The position numbers and the translations under genes are program-made. A DNA stretch of 34,313 nucleotides from SIG672 sp045580325 (lineage in GTDB: Bacteria; Bacillota; Clostridia; Oscillospirales; CAG-272), in the NCBI GenBank assembly GCA_045580325.1, contig JAZNNR010000001.1, positions 1 through 34,313 of the forward strand, given 5' to 3'. Below are positions 9,304 through 16,808 of this stretch, piece by piece (positions within the stretch are counted from its first letter, which is position 1; each line of letters opens with the position of its first letter). Under the pieces are notes generated by a model, which was not told where the DNA came from, ran no database searches, and was given only the letters and a program-made list of their open reading frames with translations.

Positions 9304-9349
9304 GAGGTTTGAGAAATTTTTTCTTGAAATATAGCGAGGCTTTCGGAAA

Positions 9350-9455
9350 AAGAGGAGTTTCGCGCCATGAGGCACGCGCGACTCAAGGGACTCCGTCCCT
9401 TCAGAAACCCTGCGATCTTTTGAAAAAGCTCGACCAAAACTTTTCATAAAGAGTT
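9350..9455 (+). repeat. Long dispersed repeat, copy A
   Basis: About 105 bp containing GCACGCGCGACTCAAGGGA and CTCGACCAAAACTTTTC. The reverse complement of almost the whole segment recurs at 27991-28098. It contains internal dyads typical of intergenic elements of this genome. Confidence 0.8.
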
Positions 9456-9510
9456 TCCGCAAAAAAACACAGGCGCTTTAGGGGCGTTCTCATATGGATG
9501 TTTGTATTTT

Positions 9511-9581
9511 GTAGGGGCGATTCACGAATCGCCCGCTGAAATACGCAAAACAAAAACGGGCGATTCATGAATCGCCCCTAC
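9511..9581. repeat. GTAGGG...CCCTAC element 1
   Basis: The ends are inverted: GTAGGGGCGATTCACGAATC at the left answers the complementary CGATTCATGAATCGCCCCTA at the right. Nested dyads would fold into long hairpins. No coding capacity. Confidence 0.75.
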
Positions 9582-9608
9582 GGACACACATAAATTTCGG
9601 CAGAGATA

Positions 9609-9637
9609 TTGTTTTCTCTGCCGATTTGTGTTATAAT
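9609..9637 (+). promoter_or_regulatory. Possible promoter for the downstream AT-rich membrane protein
   Basis: TTGTTT (9609-9614) and TATAAT (9632-9637) are separated by 17 bases, just after a hairpin. It is more than 200 bp from the start codon with a repeat element between, so the assignment is weak. Confidence 0.35.
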
Positions 9638-9648
9638 GGAATCGCAAC

Positions 9649-9734
9649 GTAGGGCGGGGGCGCATTTGCTTGCAAATGGGCTCCCGCCGCAATGAAAGGT
9701 TTGGGGCAACGGCGGCACCAAGGCACCGCCCTAC
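9649..9734. repeat. GTAGGG...CCCTAC element 2
   Basis: This GC-rich segment begins GTAGGCGGG-like (GTAGGGCGGGGG) and ends CACCGCCCTAC, with internal GGCGG/CCGCC complementarity. It is the same family as the elements at 10455, 12405 and 25659. Confidence 0.7.
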
Positions 9735-9852
9735 AAAGGGGTATGGGCTTTGCCCGATGCCCGCGTTGCTTGCAACGCTGTAATACAAAGGCGAAACTGG
9801 CGATAAAGCAGAACGATAAATAAGAATTTGACGAACGGAGGGGGAGTTAAAA

Positions 9853-10362
9853 ATGGGAAACAATATATTGTTTGATGACTGGAAGGTAAGGTGCATCGGA
9901 ATATTTAATCGTCGAAAAAAAGAATATCATATTTGTTCTGTCTCTATCGGTAGTTTGTTCTTAATTTCTATCATTGGAATGATGTTCCACTGGGCAAGTA
10001 TTGTTTTTCTTGCCTTATCATTAATAGCATATTCGGTTATTTGGTTGGAATGGCTTAAAATTAAAAATAATCATCTTGTTATTAGACAAGACCAAATAGA
10101 GGTTACTAATAGATTTAAAAAAACAACAATACATAAAATACAGATTAATGAATTGGTGATAGAACTAAGGCATTCTTTTAATCAAAGAAGCGGTGGCATA
10201 ATTGTGTCGTTTTATGATAAAGACAAACATATGATTCTCAAATATGAGGATATGTTAAATTGGGCTGCACCATATGGATTTGAAAAAACAAACTGGGAAA
10301 AAGGTCTTGAAAATTTAGGTGTAGAAATAATCGATCCAACTGAAATTATTAAGAACAAATAA
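9853..10362 (+). CDS. Small membrane protein with two N-terminal helices, AT-rich
   Basis: A 169-residue protein that I do not recognise by name. GGAGGGGGAG lies 7-9 bases before the ATG. Residues 30-67 form two adjacent hydrophobic helices. The cytoplasmic or external tail is rich in beta strands (HLVIRQDQIEV, KIQINELVIEL, GGIIVSFYDK), which faintly recalls bacterial PH-like domains; this is a guess. The gene is clearly richer in A+T than its neighbours and is bordered by repeats on both sides, which may indicate acquisition. A strong terminator follows at 10391-10418. Confidence 0.7.
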   Translation: MGNNILFDDWKVRCIGIFNRRKKEYHICSVSIGSLFLISIIGMMFHWASIVFLALSLIAYSVIWLEWLKIKNNHLVIRQDQIEVTNRFKKTTIHKIQINELVIELRHSFNQRSGGIIVSFYDKDKHMILKYEDMLNWAAPYGFEKTNWEKGLENLGVEIIDPTEIIKNK

Positions 10363-10390
10363 TTTTGACAATTTTAATACGCATAATGAC

Positions 10391-10418
10391 AACCCCGACA
10401 GATTAATCTGTCGGGGTT
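10391..10418 (+). terminator. Rho-independent terminator, perfect 28-bp palindrome
   Basis: AACCCCGACAGAT and ATCTGTCGGGGTT form a perfect stem, followed by ATCTCTTTGTTTT. It ends the membrane protein gene. The same stem sequence is used again at 15027-15055. Confidence 0.8.
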
Positions 10419-10454
10419 ATCTCTTTGTTTTCTGCGTATCAAATTTGTTTATCC

Positions 10455-10516
10455 GTAGGGGCGACCGCCGTGCAAACACGGCCAGTCGCCCGCGGGCGTT
10501 CGATGAACGCCCCTAC
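10455..10516. repeat. GTAGGG...CCCTAC element 3
   Basis: Sixty-two bases that begin GTAGGGGCGACCGCCGTG and end GAACGCCCCTAC, with GC-rich internal dyads. It lies between the terminator of the preceding gene and the 3-prime end of yfbR. Confidence 0.7.
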
Positions 10517-10570
10517 AAAATAATATCAAACTTCCTTATGAGAAGCAGTCCTTAACACCTGTGTTTCGTT

Positions 10571-11149
10571 TTACAGTGAATTCTCATCGATGGTTGCAAG
10601 GAACGCGGGAAGAAATTCCTTCATAAAGTAATTTGCCTCGGAGCAGTCCATTTTTTCAAGCGCCGCTCTCGTCGCCTTTTCGGCGCTCGCAAACTCGCTG
10701 TTTCCGCTTTTGCCCTCTTCAACGCACTTGATAAGCGCGCAGATCTTGTCCGCCGCCTTTATAAGCACCTTTTCCTCGCCCGATGCGCCCGAAATAATAT
10801 CCGCATATATTTCTCTGAACTCCTCGGGAAGATGCGAAACGAGTATCTTTTCGGCGGCAGCCTCTATCTGCTTGTAGTTTTTCCTCATTTCTTCCGAATA
10901 ATATTTAACGGGCGTGGGAAGATCTCCCGTGTATATCTCTGCCGCGTCGTGATAGAGTGCCATGACTGCAATACTGTTTGCATCGTAACTCTTGCCGTAA
11001 ATTTTGTTACCTATAATAGCAAGCGCGTGAGCGACAAAGGCTGTTTCGGCGCTGTGCTCGGAAAGATTTTCGTCGGTGGTATTACGCATAAGCCCCCAAC
11101 GTTTTATATATTTCTGTCTGAAAAGTATAGCAAAAAAGCTGTTTTCCAT
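10571..11149 (-). CDS. yfbR: YfbR-type 5-prime-deoxynucleotidase (HD domain)
   Basis: The product has 192 residues, close to the 199 of E. coli YfbR, an HD-domain phosphohydrolase that removes phosphate from deoxynucleoside 5-prime-monophosphates in the cytoplasm. The family signature is intact: RWGLMRN at 17-23, SEHS with H32, YHDAAE with H67 and D68, TGDLPTPVKY at 74-83, and KAADKICA with the last metal-binding Asp. AAAAGGGGA precedes the ATG at 11149. It has its own consensus promoter, divergent from hprK. Likely role: deoxynucleotide pool balance and salvage. Identification rests on sequence similarity I recognise along the full length. Confidence 0.93.
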   Translation of the reverse strand: MENSFFAILFRQKYIKRWGLMRNTTDENLSEHSAETAFVAHALAIIGNKIYGKSYDANSIAVMALYHDAAEIYTGDLPTPVKYYSEEMRKNYKQIEAAAEKILVSHLPEEFREIYADIISGASGEEKVLIKAADKICALIKCVEEGKSGNSEFASAEKATRAALEKMDCSEANYFMKEFLPAFLATIDENSL

Positions 11150-11186
11150 ATTATTTTCCCCTTTTGCGCCTGTATTTGTGTCTTAC

Positions 11187-11215
11187 AGTATACCATATAA
11201 AAAAAGTCCTGTCAA
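11187..11215 (-). promoter_or_regulatory. Promoter of yfbR
   Basis: Minus strand TTGACA (11210-11215), 17-base spacer, TATACT (11187-11192). The start codon is at 11149, giving a leader of about 30 bases. Confidence 0.85.
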
Positions 11216-11268
11216 TAACGGCAAAGCAAAAAAGAGGACATATATACTCTAAAATATCGGTATATCTG

Positions 11269-11297
11269 TTGACAAATCGAAAAAATACTATTAAAAT
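11269..11297 (+). promoter_or_regulatory. Promoter of hprK
   Basis: TTGACA (11269-11274), 17-base spacer, TAAAAT (11292-11297). The transcription start would be near 11304, about 50 bases before the hprK start; yfbR is transcribed divergently. Confidence 0.82.
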
Positions 11298-11354
11298 AGA
11301 AATATAAGCATTTCTGTGCGTTATGCGCGCTTTGACAGAAAGGAATACAGTAAA

Positions 11355-12383
11355 ATGAAAAGAGAAAATATCGACAATCTGCTTCATAACAGCGATCACA
11401 GCTCCGACTGGACCGATTCCTATCTTAAGCTTCAGCTTGAAAAGACGGGCAAGCTCGACGAGCCGCTTTACAGCGTTCCCCTTTCGGATATTATCAAGGC
11501 ATTCGACCTTGAGGTACTGCATATGCCCGAAGGCTCGTCGGTCAAGGTGTCCTGCCGCGACGTAAACCGCCCCGGTCTTCCTCTTGCGGGATTTTTCGAC
11601 CACTTTGAAGCACAGCGTATTCAGATAATCGGTAAGGTTGAGCACCTTTATCTCGAGAGTCTTGACGAAGAAACAAGAAACAGACAAATTTACGATTTTA
11701 TTTCGAAAAAGCCTGTTGCTCTCATTTTCTCGACCTCGCTCAGCGCATTTGAGCACACCTTGCAGTATGCAAAGGAGTTTAACGTTCCCCTGCTCCGTAC
11801 CTCCCGCCCGACGTCCGAATTTATGGCGGCTCTCATATCCTATCTTCACACAAGCCTCGCTCCGAGAATAACCAGACACGGTGTTCTCGTCGAAATATAC
11901 GGCGAAGGCGTGCTTATGCTCGGCGACAGCGGCATCGGCAAGAGTGAAACGGCTATTGAAATCGTAAAAAGAGGACACCGTCTTATTGCAGACGATGCCG
12001 TAGAGATCAAAAAGGTTTCGGACTCTACCCTTATCGGTACAGCACCCGAGATAATCCGCCACTATATCGAGCTTCGCGGAATAGGTATCGTTGACATCAG
12101 ACGTCTTTTCGGTATGAGTGCGGTCAAGGTGGATCAGCAGATCGACCTCGTCGTAAGCTTCGAGGCGTGGAACAAGAGCGCTATGTACGATCGCTTCGGA
12201 CTCGAAACCGAAACCATCGACATAATGGGAGTTACCCTTCCGAAATACACTATTCCCGTAAGTCCCGGACGAAATCTCGCAGTAATTCTCGAAATTGCCG
12301 CGATGAACCAAAGACAGAAAAAGATGGGATACAATACGGCAGAGGAATTCAATCAGAAGCTGCTTGACAGCATGAGTGAATAA
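11355..12383 (+). CDS. hprK: HPr kinase/phosphorylase
   Basis: The product has 342 residues from ATG 11355; an upstream in-frame ATG at 11316 lacks a ribosome binding site, whereas AAAGGAA precedes 11355. HprK phosphorylates Ser46 of HPr with ATP when glycolysis is active and reverses this when it is not, which controls carbon catabolite repression in Firmicutes. The Walker A motif GDSGIGKS is at 190-197, followed by HRLIADDAVEI with D213/D214; H175 lies in RHGVL before it, and the HprK signature ELRGIGIVDI comes further on. The N-terminal domain is somewhat longer than in Bacillus (about 310 residues total). Unlike many Firmicutes it is not followed by lgt, but stands alone before the DUF1538-PII operon. 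Confidence 0.96.
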   Translation: MKRENIDNLLHNSDHSSDWTDSYLKLQLEKTGKLDEPLYSVPLSDIIKAFDLEVLHMPEGSSVKVSCRDVNRPGLPLAGFFDHFEAQRIQIIGKVEHLYLESLDEETRNRQIYDFISKKPVALIFSTSLSAFEHTLQYAKEFNVPLLRTSRPTSEFMAALISYLHTSLAPRITRHGVLVEIYGEGVLMLGDSGIGKSETAIEIVKRGHRLIADDAVEIKKVSDSTLIGTAPEIIRHYIELRGIGIVDIRRLFGMSAVKVDQQIDLVVSFEAWNKSAMYDRFGLETETIDIMGVTLPKYTIPVSPGRNLAVILEIAAMNQRQKKMGYNTAEEFNQKLLDSMSE

Positions 12384-12404
12384 AATAAAAAACAAAAATG
12401 TATC

Positions 12405-12475
12405 GTAGGGCGGGGGTTTATCTCCCGCCGCTTTGTTTGTCTTTTGTTTTCGGCGGCAGCAAGCCACCGCCCTAC
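12405..12475. repeat. GTAGGG...CCCTAC element 4
   Basis: It starts GTAGGGCGGGGG and ends CACCGCCCTAC; the middle has CCCGCCG against CGGCGG. It fills the gap between hprK and the DUF1538 operon and may act as the hprK terminator. The remaining spacer to 12586 shows only a short dyad. Confidence 0.7.
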
Positions 12476-12586
12476 TTCTTTGCTTTCAATCTCCCTTCGC
12501 TTCGTAAACCTCGGACCACCTCTCAAGAGTGAGGCTGTTTTGCTTCTACTCAAATATTTATTTACAAATTTGTTTTTCGTTTTTTG

Positions 12587-12615
12587 TTGACGAATATAAT
12601 TTAGTATGATAAAAT
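12587..12615 (+). promoter_or_regulatory. Promoter of the DUF1538-PII operon
   Basis: TTGACG (12587-12592), 17-base spacer, TAAAAT (12610-12615). The -10 box overlaps the first in-frame ATG at 12606, so that ATG cannot be the translation start if this promoter is real. Confidence 0.72.
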
Positions 12616-12662
12616 CAAAATATACAGTAAAAATCATAGAAAAGGAGTGTGTACGGGACGCC

Positions 12663-14189
12663 TTGAATAATATCCTTATGAAAAAAATCAAAGAAGCTAT
12701 GACCTCGGTACTTCCCGTTACGGCTATTGTCTTCGTTTTGAACTTAACACCGCTGGTAAATATGTCCGCAAAGGAGCTTGTCGTATTCCTCGTTTCCGCT
12801 CTTTTTCTTATTCTCGGAATCGGCCTCTTCAGCCTCGGCGCAGACCTTGCTATGACCCCTATGGGCGAGCATATCGGTGCGGGACTTACCAAGGCAAAGA
12901 GCCTGAAGCTTCTGCTTTCGGTCTGCTTTTTGATGGGACTTCTCATAACGGTTGCAGAGCCCGACCTTTCGGTCCTTGCCAAGCAGGTATCTGAGGTTAT
13001 CGACGGCACGGTGCTTATTATCGCGGTCGGTGTAGGCGTGGGAATATTCCTGCTTCTTTCTGTACTCAAAATAGTATTTAAGAAAACACTTTCTTCGATG
13101 CTCCTTTTCTTCTATATGCTCCTTTTCGCAGTTGCTTCTATTGTAATTCTAAGTGGAAACGAGTCCTTTCTCCCCCTTGCGTTTGACTCGGGCGGAGTTA
13201 CGACAGGCCCTATAACAGTTCCCTTTATAATGGCGCTCGGCGTGGGTATTGCTACTACTCTAGGCGGTAAAAACGTAGGTGAAAACAGCTTCGGTCTTAT
13301 CGCGATGTGCTCTGTCGGCCCTATCCTCGCCGTTATGATGCTCGGCGCGACGATACGCGGAGATATAAGATACGCTCTCCCCGACTTCAGCATAGACTCA
13401 AAGCTCGGCGGCGCGCTTTTTGAAACTCTTTTACATACGGTAACAGAGGTCCTTATGGCACTCGGCCTTATAGTTGCCTTCTTCGTAGTTCTTCAGATCT
13501 TCTGCCTAAAGCTCCCTAAAAAGACGCTTATCCGCATAACTATGGGAATAATTTACACATTTGTCGGTCTTGTTATCTTCCTTGCGGCAGTAAACATCGG
13601 ATTTATGCCCATCGGATACAAGTTAGGCACAGAGCTTGCAAAAGCTCATGGCGCACTACTCACAGGCTTTGGATTTGTTCTCGGAATGGTGGTAGTTCTT
13701 GCCGAGCCTGCCGTCCACGTGCTTAACAAGCAGGTCGACGATATAACCGACGGCACTGTAAGTAAGAAGTCTATGATGATAGCGCTCTCTGTCGGCGTCG
13801 GAATATCCATCGGTCTTTCGATGCTGAGAATAATTCTCGATTTCAATATTCTTTACTATATAATCCCCGGTTACTTTATCTCACTCGGACTTTCATTCTT
13901 CGTTCCCGGTCTTTACACGGCTATCGCCTTTGACTCGGGCGGAGTTGCGAGCGGTCCTCTCACCTCGGGATTTATTCTTCCCCTCTCTATCGGCGCGTGC
14001 TACGTCCTTCAAGGCGAGTCGGAAATTATGAGCTGTGCCTTCGGTATCGTTGCAATGGTCGCTATGACTCCCCTTATCACGATACAGATACTCGGCTTCA
14101 GAGCAATATTCACACAGCATATGCGTCAGCGTATCGCTATGAAGCGCATACTCGAGGCTGACGACGAGCAGATAATCACCTTTATGTAA
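12663..14189 (+). CDS. DUF1538 family membrane protein, two-fold internal duplication (putative transporter)
   Basis: A polytopic membrane protein of 508 residues from TTG 12663, or 503 from ATG 12678; AAAGGAG at 12641-12647 is the only nearby ribosome binding site, somewhat far from both. Two homologous halves are plain: AEPDLSVLAKQV...DGT and AEPAVHVLNKQV...DGT, each followed by a Gly-rich helix (VGVGVGI, VGVGISIG), and AFDSGGVTTGP paired with AFDSGGVASGP. About ten to twelve membrane helices are expected. DUF1538 has no assigned function that I know of. The repeated AFDSGGV loops resemble re-entrant substrate-binding elements of transporters (inference). Two PII-like genes follow at once, which suggests nucleotide- or metabolite-controlled transport, by analogy with AmtB-GlnK or SbtA-SbtB. 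Confidence 0.87.
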   Translation: MNNILMKKIKEAMTSVLPVTAIVFVLNLTPLVNMSAKELVVFLVSALFLILGIGLFSLGADLAMTPMGEHIGAGLTKAKSLKLLLSVCFLMGLLITVAEPDLSVLAKQVSEVIDGTVLIIAVGVGVGIFLLLSVLKIVFKKTLSSMLLFFYMLLFAVASIVILSGNESFLPLAFDSGGVTTGPITVPFIMALGVGIATTLGGKNVGENSFGLIAMCSVGPILAVMMLGATIRGDIRYALPDFSIDSKLGGALFETLLHTVTEVLMALGLIVAFFVVLQIFCLKLPKKTLIRITMGIIYTFVGLVIFLAAVNIGFMPIGYKLGTELAKAHGALLTGFGFVLGMVVVLAEPAVHVLNKQVDDITDGTVSKKSMMIALSVGVGISIGLSMLRIILDFNILYYIIPGYFISLGLSFFVPGLYTAIAFDSGGVASGPLTSGFILPLSIGACYVLQGESEIMSCAFGIVAMVAMTPLITIQILGFRAIFTQHMRQRIAMKRILEADDEQIITFM

Positions 14190-14210
14190 AAATCAGAAAG
14201 GAAATAAGCT

Positions 14211-14597
14211 ATGGCTACAAAAAACTCCCCCGCAAGACAGCCTCAGAGCGAGGAATCTGTCGCGCCCAAGAAGCTCCAACTGCTTTTTACGGTAGTAAAC
14301 AGAAAAAAAGCAGAGTTTTATGCCGATTTTCTTCAGTCCTTTGAGGTGAATATGCAGCTCACCCTTGCGGCAAGCGGAACGGCAAGTACGGAAACGCTCA
14401 GCCTTCTCGGTCTTACCGATTCGGAAAAAAGCGTTATAATCAGTATTATAAAAGAAGAAAAAGCACAGGCGATCCTCAGCGCGCTCGAGGAAAAATTCAG
14501 CACTATAAAAAACGGCAAGGGCATAGCGTACACAGTGCCTATGACAGGCACTATCGGTGTGGCTATATATCAGTTCCTTGCAAATATGCCCACATAA
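14211..14597 (+). CDS. PII-like signalling protein, first of a pair
   Basis: The product has 128 residues; AGAAAGGAA lies before the ATG, 21 bases after the DUF1538 stop. After a polar, Pro/Ser-rich extension of about 20 residues comes a ferredoxin-like PII fold: strand KLQLLFTVVN, helix KKAEFYADFLQSF, strand MQLTLAASGTAS, then KSVIISII, helix, and the C-terminal GKGIAYTVPMTG, which matches the GxGxIFvxPv part of PII proteins. The T-loop region is short and lacks the uridylylated Tyr segment of GlnB. Trimeric nucleotide-binding regulators in this family usually dock on a transporter; the adjacent DUF1538 protein is the obvious partner (inference). It is clearly divergent from the second PII-like gene. 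Confidence 0.72.
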   Translation: MATKNSPARQPQSEESVAPKKLQLLFTVVNRKKAEFYADFLQSFEVNMQLTLAASGTASTETLSLLGLTDSEKSVIISIIKEEKAQAILSALEEKFSTIKNGKGIAYTVPMTGTIGVAIYQFLANMPT

Positions 14598-14632
14598 CAC
14601 AACTCACTCAGACGAAAGGACCAAGTATTGAT

Positions 14633-14971
14633 ATGAAATTTGAGCACGAAGTTATATTTTGTATAGTAAACGCCGGATTTTCCGACTCTGTTATGGACGC
14701 GGCAAAGGAATTCGGAGCGCGCGGCGGCACGGTAATACACGCAAGAGGAACGGCAAACAGCGAGGCTGAGAAAATGTTTGGCATAACCGTACAGCCCGAA
14801 AAGGAGGTCGTTATGATCCTCGTTCCCTCGAATATTAAAAACGACATTCTTCACGCTCTTTACAAGGCGGTCGGACTCAAAACTCCCGGTCAGGGTATCG
14901 CTTTCGCTATGCCCGTTTCCAAGGTCGTCGGTCTTTCGGACAGTAGTCCCGCCGACAAAAAAGAAGAGTGA
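14633..14971 (+). CDS. PII-like signalling protein, second of a pair
   Basis: The product has 112 residues, the length of canonical PII proteins. AAAGGA lies 12 bases before the ATG, 35 bases after the first PII-like gene. Visible elements are strand HEVIFCIVNAG, helix SVMDAAKEFGARGG, strand TVIHARGTA, a shortened T-loop (NSEAEKMFGITVQPEKE), strand VVMILVP, a helix, and GQGIAFAMPVSKVVGL, which resembles the ATP/2-oxoglutarate-site strand of PII. It has no uridylylation Tyr in an obvious place. Read together with its neighbours, this is a three-gene unit of transporter plus two different sensors. A bidirectional terminator follows at 15027. Confidence 0.78.
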   Translation: MKFEHEVIFCIVNAGFSDSVMDAAKEFGARGGTVIHARGTANSEAEKMFGITVQPEKEVVMILVPSNIKNDILHALYKAVGLKTPGQGIAFAMPVSKVVGLSDSSPADKKEE

Positions 14972-15026
14972 TTTAACAAAACCAAAAATCCCGTGTAAAC
15001 GAGTGGTTTTCATAAGGACAGTAAAA

Positions 15027-15055
15027 CCCCGACAGATTTTTAAGATCTGTCGGGG
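15027..15055. terminator. Bidirectional rho-independent terminator
   Basis: CCCCGACAGAT and ATCTGTCGGGG enclose a 7-base loop. CGTTTTTAT follows on the plus strand and TTTTACTG on the minus strand, so it serves the PII operon and the converging glycerophosphodiesterase gene. Its stem is the same as that at 10391-10418. Confidence 0.88.
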
Positions 15056-15063
15056 CGTTTTTA

Positions 15064-16788
15064 TCATTTTCCGTGAATAAACTCTTTAAGCTGAACTGTT
15101 CTGTCGGTCATAATTGCCCTGTATCCGACGTCAGCGAGCTTCTGATAGAAGTCAAAATTCTCGCGGCTCAGATCAAGCGCTGTCAGACAAAGAGAGCGCA
15201 TACCGCACTCGTTCAAAATATAGTCAAGTGTTTCTTTATTGTGATCAAGATTTGTTTCGAGTATGACTGCAAGCCCCTTGTACTCCTGCGCGTTTTCCCT
15301 CGTTTTGCTGTAAAGCATCGGGCAAAATGCAGGAAGCTTGCGGCCGTCCTCTATGAGATCTGCATACCACTTTATGAGATCCTTTGCCGACATTTTGCTG
15401 GTTTTAAACATCGCAGAGTCAACTGCATTTTCCTTTTCGAAAATATCGTAGATCTCCTGGAACATATCGGGTGTCAGCTTGTCAAGATTAAAGAGGCACT
15501 TACCTCTTGCGACCTCGATAATTTCCTCGAGAGTGGGAATTTTCTGCGTAGTTACCGCCGCGTTTTCACCGCCCTGCCCTTCTTTGAGGCTATATTGCAT
15601 AAGCTCCTCGTAGGTCATCTTTTTAATATCGCCCGAGCCGTTTGTGGTTCTGTCTATTTTTGAATCGTGGCAGATCACCCAAACGCCGTCCTTTGTCTTT
15701 TGAAGGTCGGTCTCAATTACGTCAATACGGTTATCCACGCACGACTGATACGCCAAAACAGAGTTTTCGGGGTTATTGTTTGTAACGTAGTCGCCTCTGT
15801 GGCTTACGTTGACGATCCACGCGTCCTTGGCTGCCGGATTGTCGAAATTTCTGAATATATCGGCGTACTCGCCCTGTCCGTAGTCATATTCCCTGTACTC
15901 GCCATCTTTGGAAATTGTAATGCCGTTTTCGCCAAAGCCGTCGATAAGGAAATTTATCGCGCTTTCATAGCCGTATATGCTACTTGCGCTGACACTCAGC
16001 TTGCCGTCCGAATATACTACAAAGAAATCTCTAAATAAAAACTTCCTGTCTGTTGTTTTAAACTGTTTGCGGTCGCACTTGCCCAGCAGTATCTCATATT
16101 TATTTACGGCCGCGTCCTCGGTAGCTCCAAGCGCACCGTACTTTTTACTTGCGCGAGATGCAAACGCTTTTGCGACAGACTGTATGTATTTTTGCTCGTT
16201 TGAAGAGTCATAAACGACAACGAAGGTGTCAAGGCTAAGCGTTACCGTACCGTCGCCGTTGTCGGTGGCGGGCATATATCCGTCAGCTGTCTTCACATAA
16301 ACAAGGTCGCCCGGAACAGTAATTCTGTCCTGTGCGTTTGTAACGTAAGTTTCGACAAAGTAATTTACCGCATCTATGAGAAGCTTATCACCGTCTGCAA
16401 CAATAGCAATACGGTCGCCGTAGACTTTGATCAAATAGCTTCCCGCTTTGAGCTCACTCGCCGCCTGCTTCGACTCGGGACGGTTAGTATCGCCGATCAG
16501 TATCTCTTTTGTACCCGTAGGTACTTCCTCGCCCTGCTTTACCCAGTCTGAGTTTATGATCATAGTAACACCCGTTTTAGCTTTGATAGCAGCGCGGGCG
16601 TCGAACAGTGTGTTTGTAAGCGCCTGATTTACTTTGTCAGGATGCACGAAAACGTACTGACTGGCTCCGTTTTCGCAAATAACGAGCGGTTCTGCGCTTA
16701 CACTGTCTTTTTTACAAGAGGTCAGCGAAAGGGGCAAAACAAAGGTCAGCGCCAATATAGCGCAAAGTATTTTTACTGATATTTTCAT
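15064..16788 (-). CDS. Lipoprotein with C-terminal glycerophosphodiester phosphodiesterase domain
   Basis: The product has 574 residues. A signal peptide ends in lipobox LTSC (about residues 22-25), so it is anchored on the outer face of the membrane. Residues 40-310 contain a domain with EILIGDTNRPES, a motif common in N-terminal modules of clostridial surface hydrolases. From about residue 320 there is a GDPD TIM barrel: SHRG with H330 and R331, ETDLQKTKDG with acidic metal ligands, and CHDSKIDRTTNG with H374. Such enzymes hydrolyse glycerophosphodiesters, or teichoic or lipid headgroup polymers, to glycerol 3-phosphate and an alcohol. AAAGGAG stands six bases before the ATG. It is 20 bp downstream of a PlsC-like acyltransferase on the same strand, so a joint role in envelope lipid turnover is plausible. 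Confidence 0.87.
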   Translation of the reverse strand: MKISVKILCAILALTFVLPLSLTSCKKDSVSAEPLVICENGASQYVFVHPDKVNQALTNTLFDARAAIKAKTGVTMIINSDWVKQGEEVPTGTKEILIGDTNRPESKQAASELKAGSYLIKVYGDRIAIVADGDKLLIDAVNYFVETYVTNAQDRITVPGDLVYVKTADGYMPATDNGDGTVTLSLDTFVVVYDSSNEQKYIQSVAKAFASRASKKYGALGATEDAAVNKYEILLGKCDRKQFKTTDRKFLFRDFFVVYSDGKLSVSASSIYGYESAINFLIDGFGENGITISKDGEYREYDYGQGEYADIFRNFDNPAAKDAWIVNVSHRGDYVTNNNPENSVLAYQSCVDNRIDVIETDLQKTKDGVWVICHDSKIDRTTNGSGDIKKMTYEELMQYSLKEGQGGENAAVTTQKIPTLEEIIEVARGKCLFNLDKLTPDMFQEIYDIFEKENAVDSAMFKTSKMSAKDLIKWYADLIEDGRKLPAFCPMLYSKTRENAQEYKGLAVILETNLDHNKETLDYILNECGMRSLCLTALDLSRENFDFYQKLADVGYRAIMTDRTVQLKEFIHGK

Positions 16789-16808
16789 ACAGATCTCCTT
16801 TTTTTAGC

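Larger units (their letters stand above)
9304..9852. other. Gene-free, repeat-rich spacer
   Basis: This 550-bp stretch has no credible gene. It holds a copy of a repeat also found inverted near 28 kb (9350-9455), two GTAGGG...CCCTAC elements (9511-9581 and 9649-9734), a hairpin with stem CGGCAGAGA/TCTCTGCCG (9598-9623), and a weak promoter candidate for the following membrane protein. A 124-codon minus-strand frame here is made of repeat sequence and is not believed. Confidence 0.75.

Noticed and set aside
9522..9896. Minus-strand frame of 124 codons before the AT-rich membrane protein
   Set aside because: It is made mostly of GTAGGG-type repeats and overlaps the start of a gene with a good ribosome binding site on the other strand.
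11151..12467. Minus-strand frame of 438 codons opposite hprK
   Set aside because: The plus strand encodes an unmistakable HprK with Walker A and signature motif; the antisense frame has no ribosome binding site or family pattern and runs into a repeat.
12606..12662. Longer N-terminus of the DUF1538 protein from ATG 12606
   Set aside because: A TTGACG-N17-TAAAAT promoter overlaps this ATG, and the only ribosome binding site lies after it, so translation should begin at 12663 or 12678.
12353..13069. Minus-strand frame of 238 codons opposite the DUF1538 gene
   Set aside because: Antisense of a hydrophobic protein, rich in Ser, Arg and Thr, with no start signals; the plus strand shows a clear two-fold repeat.
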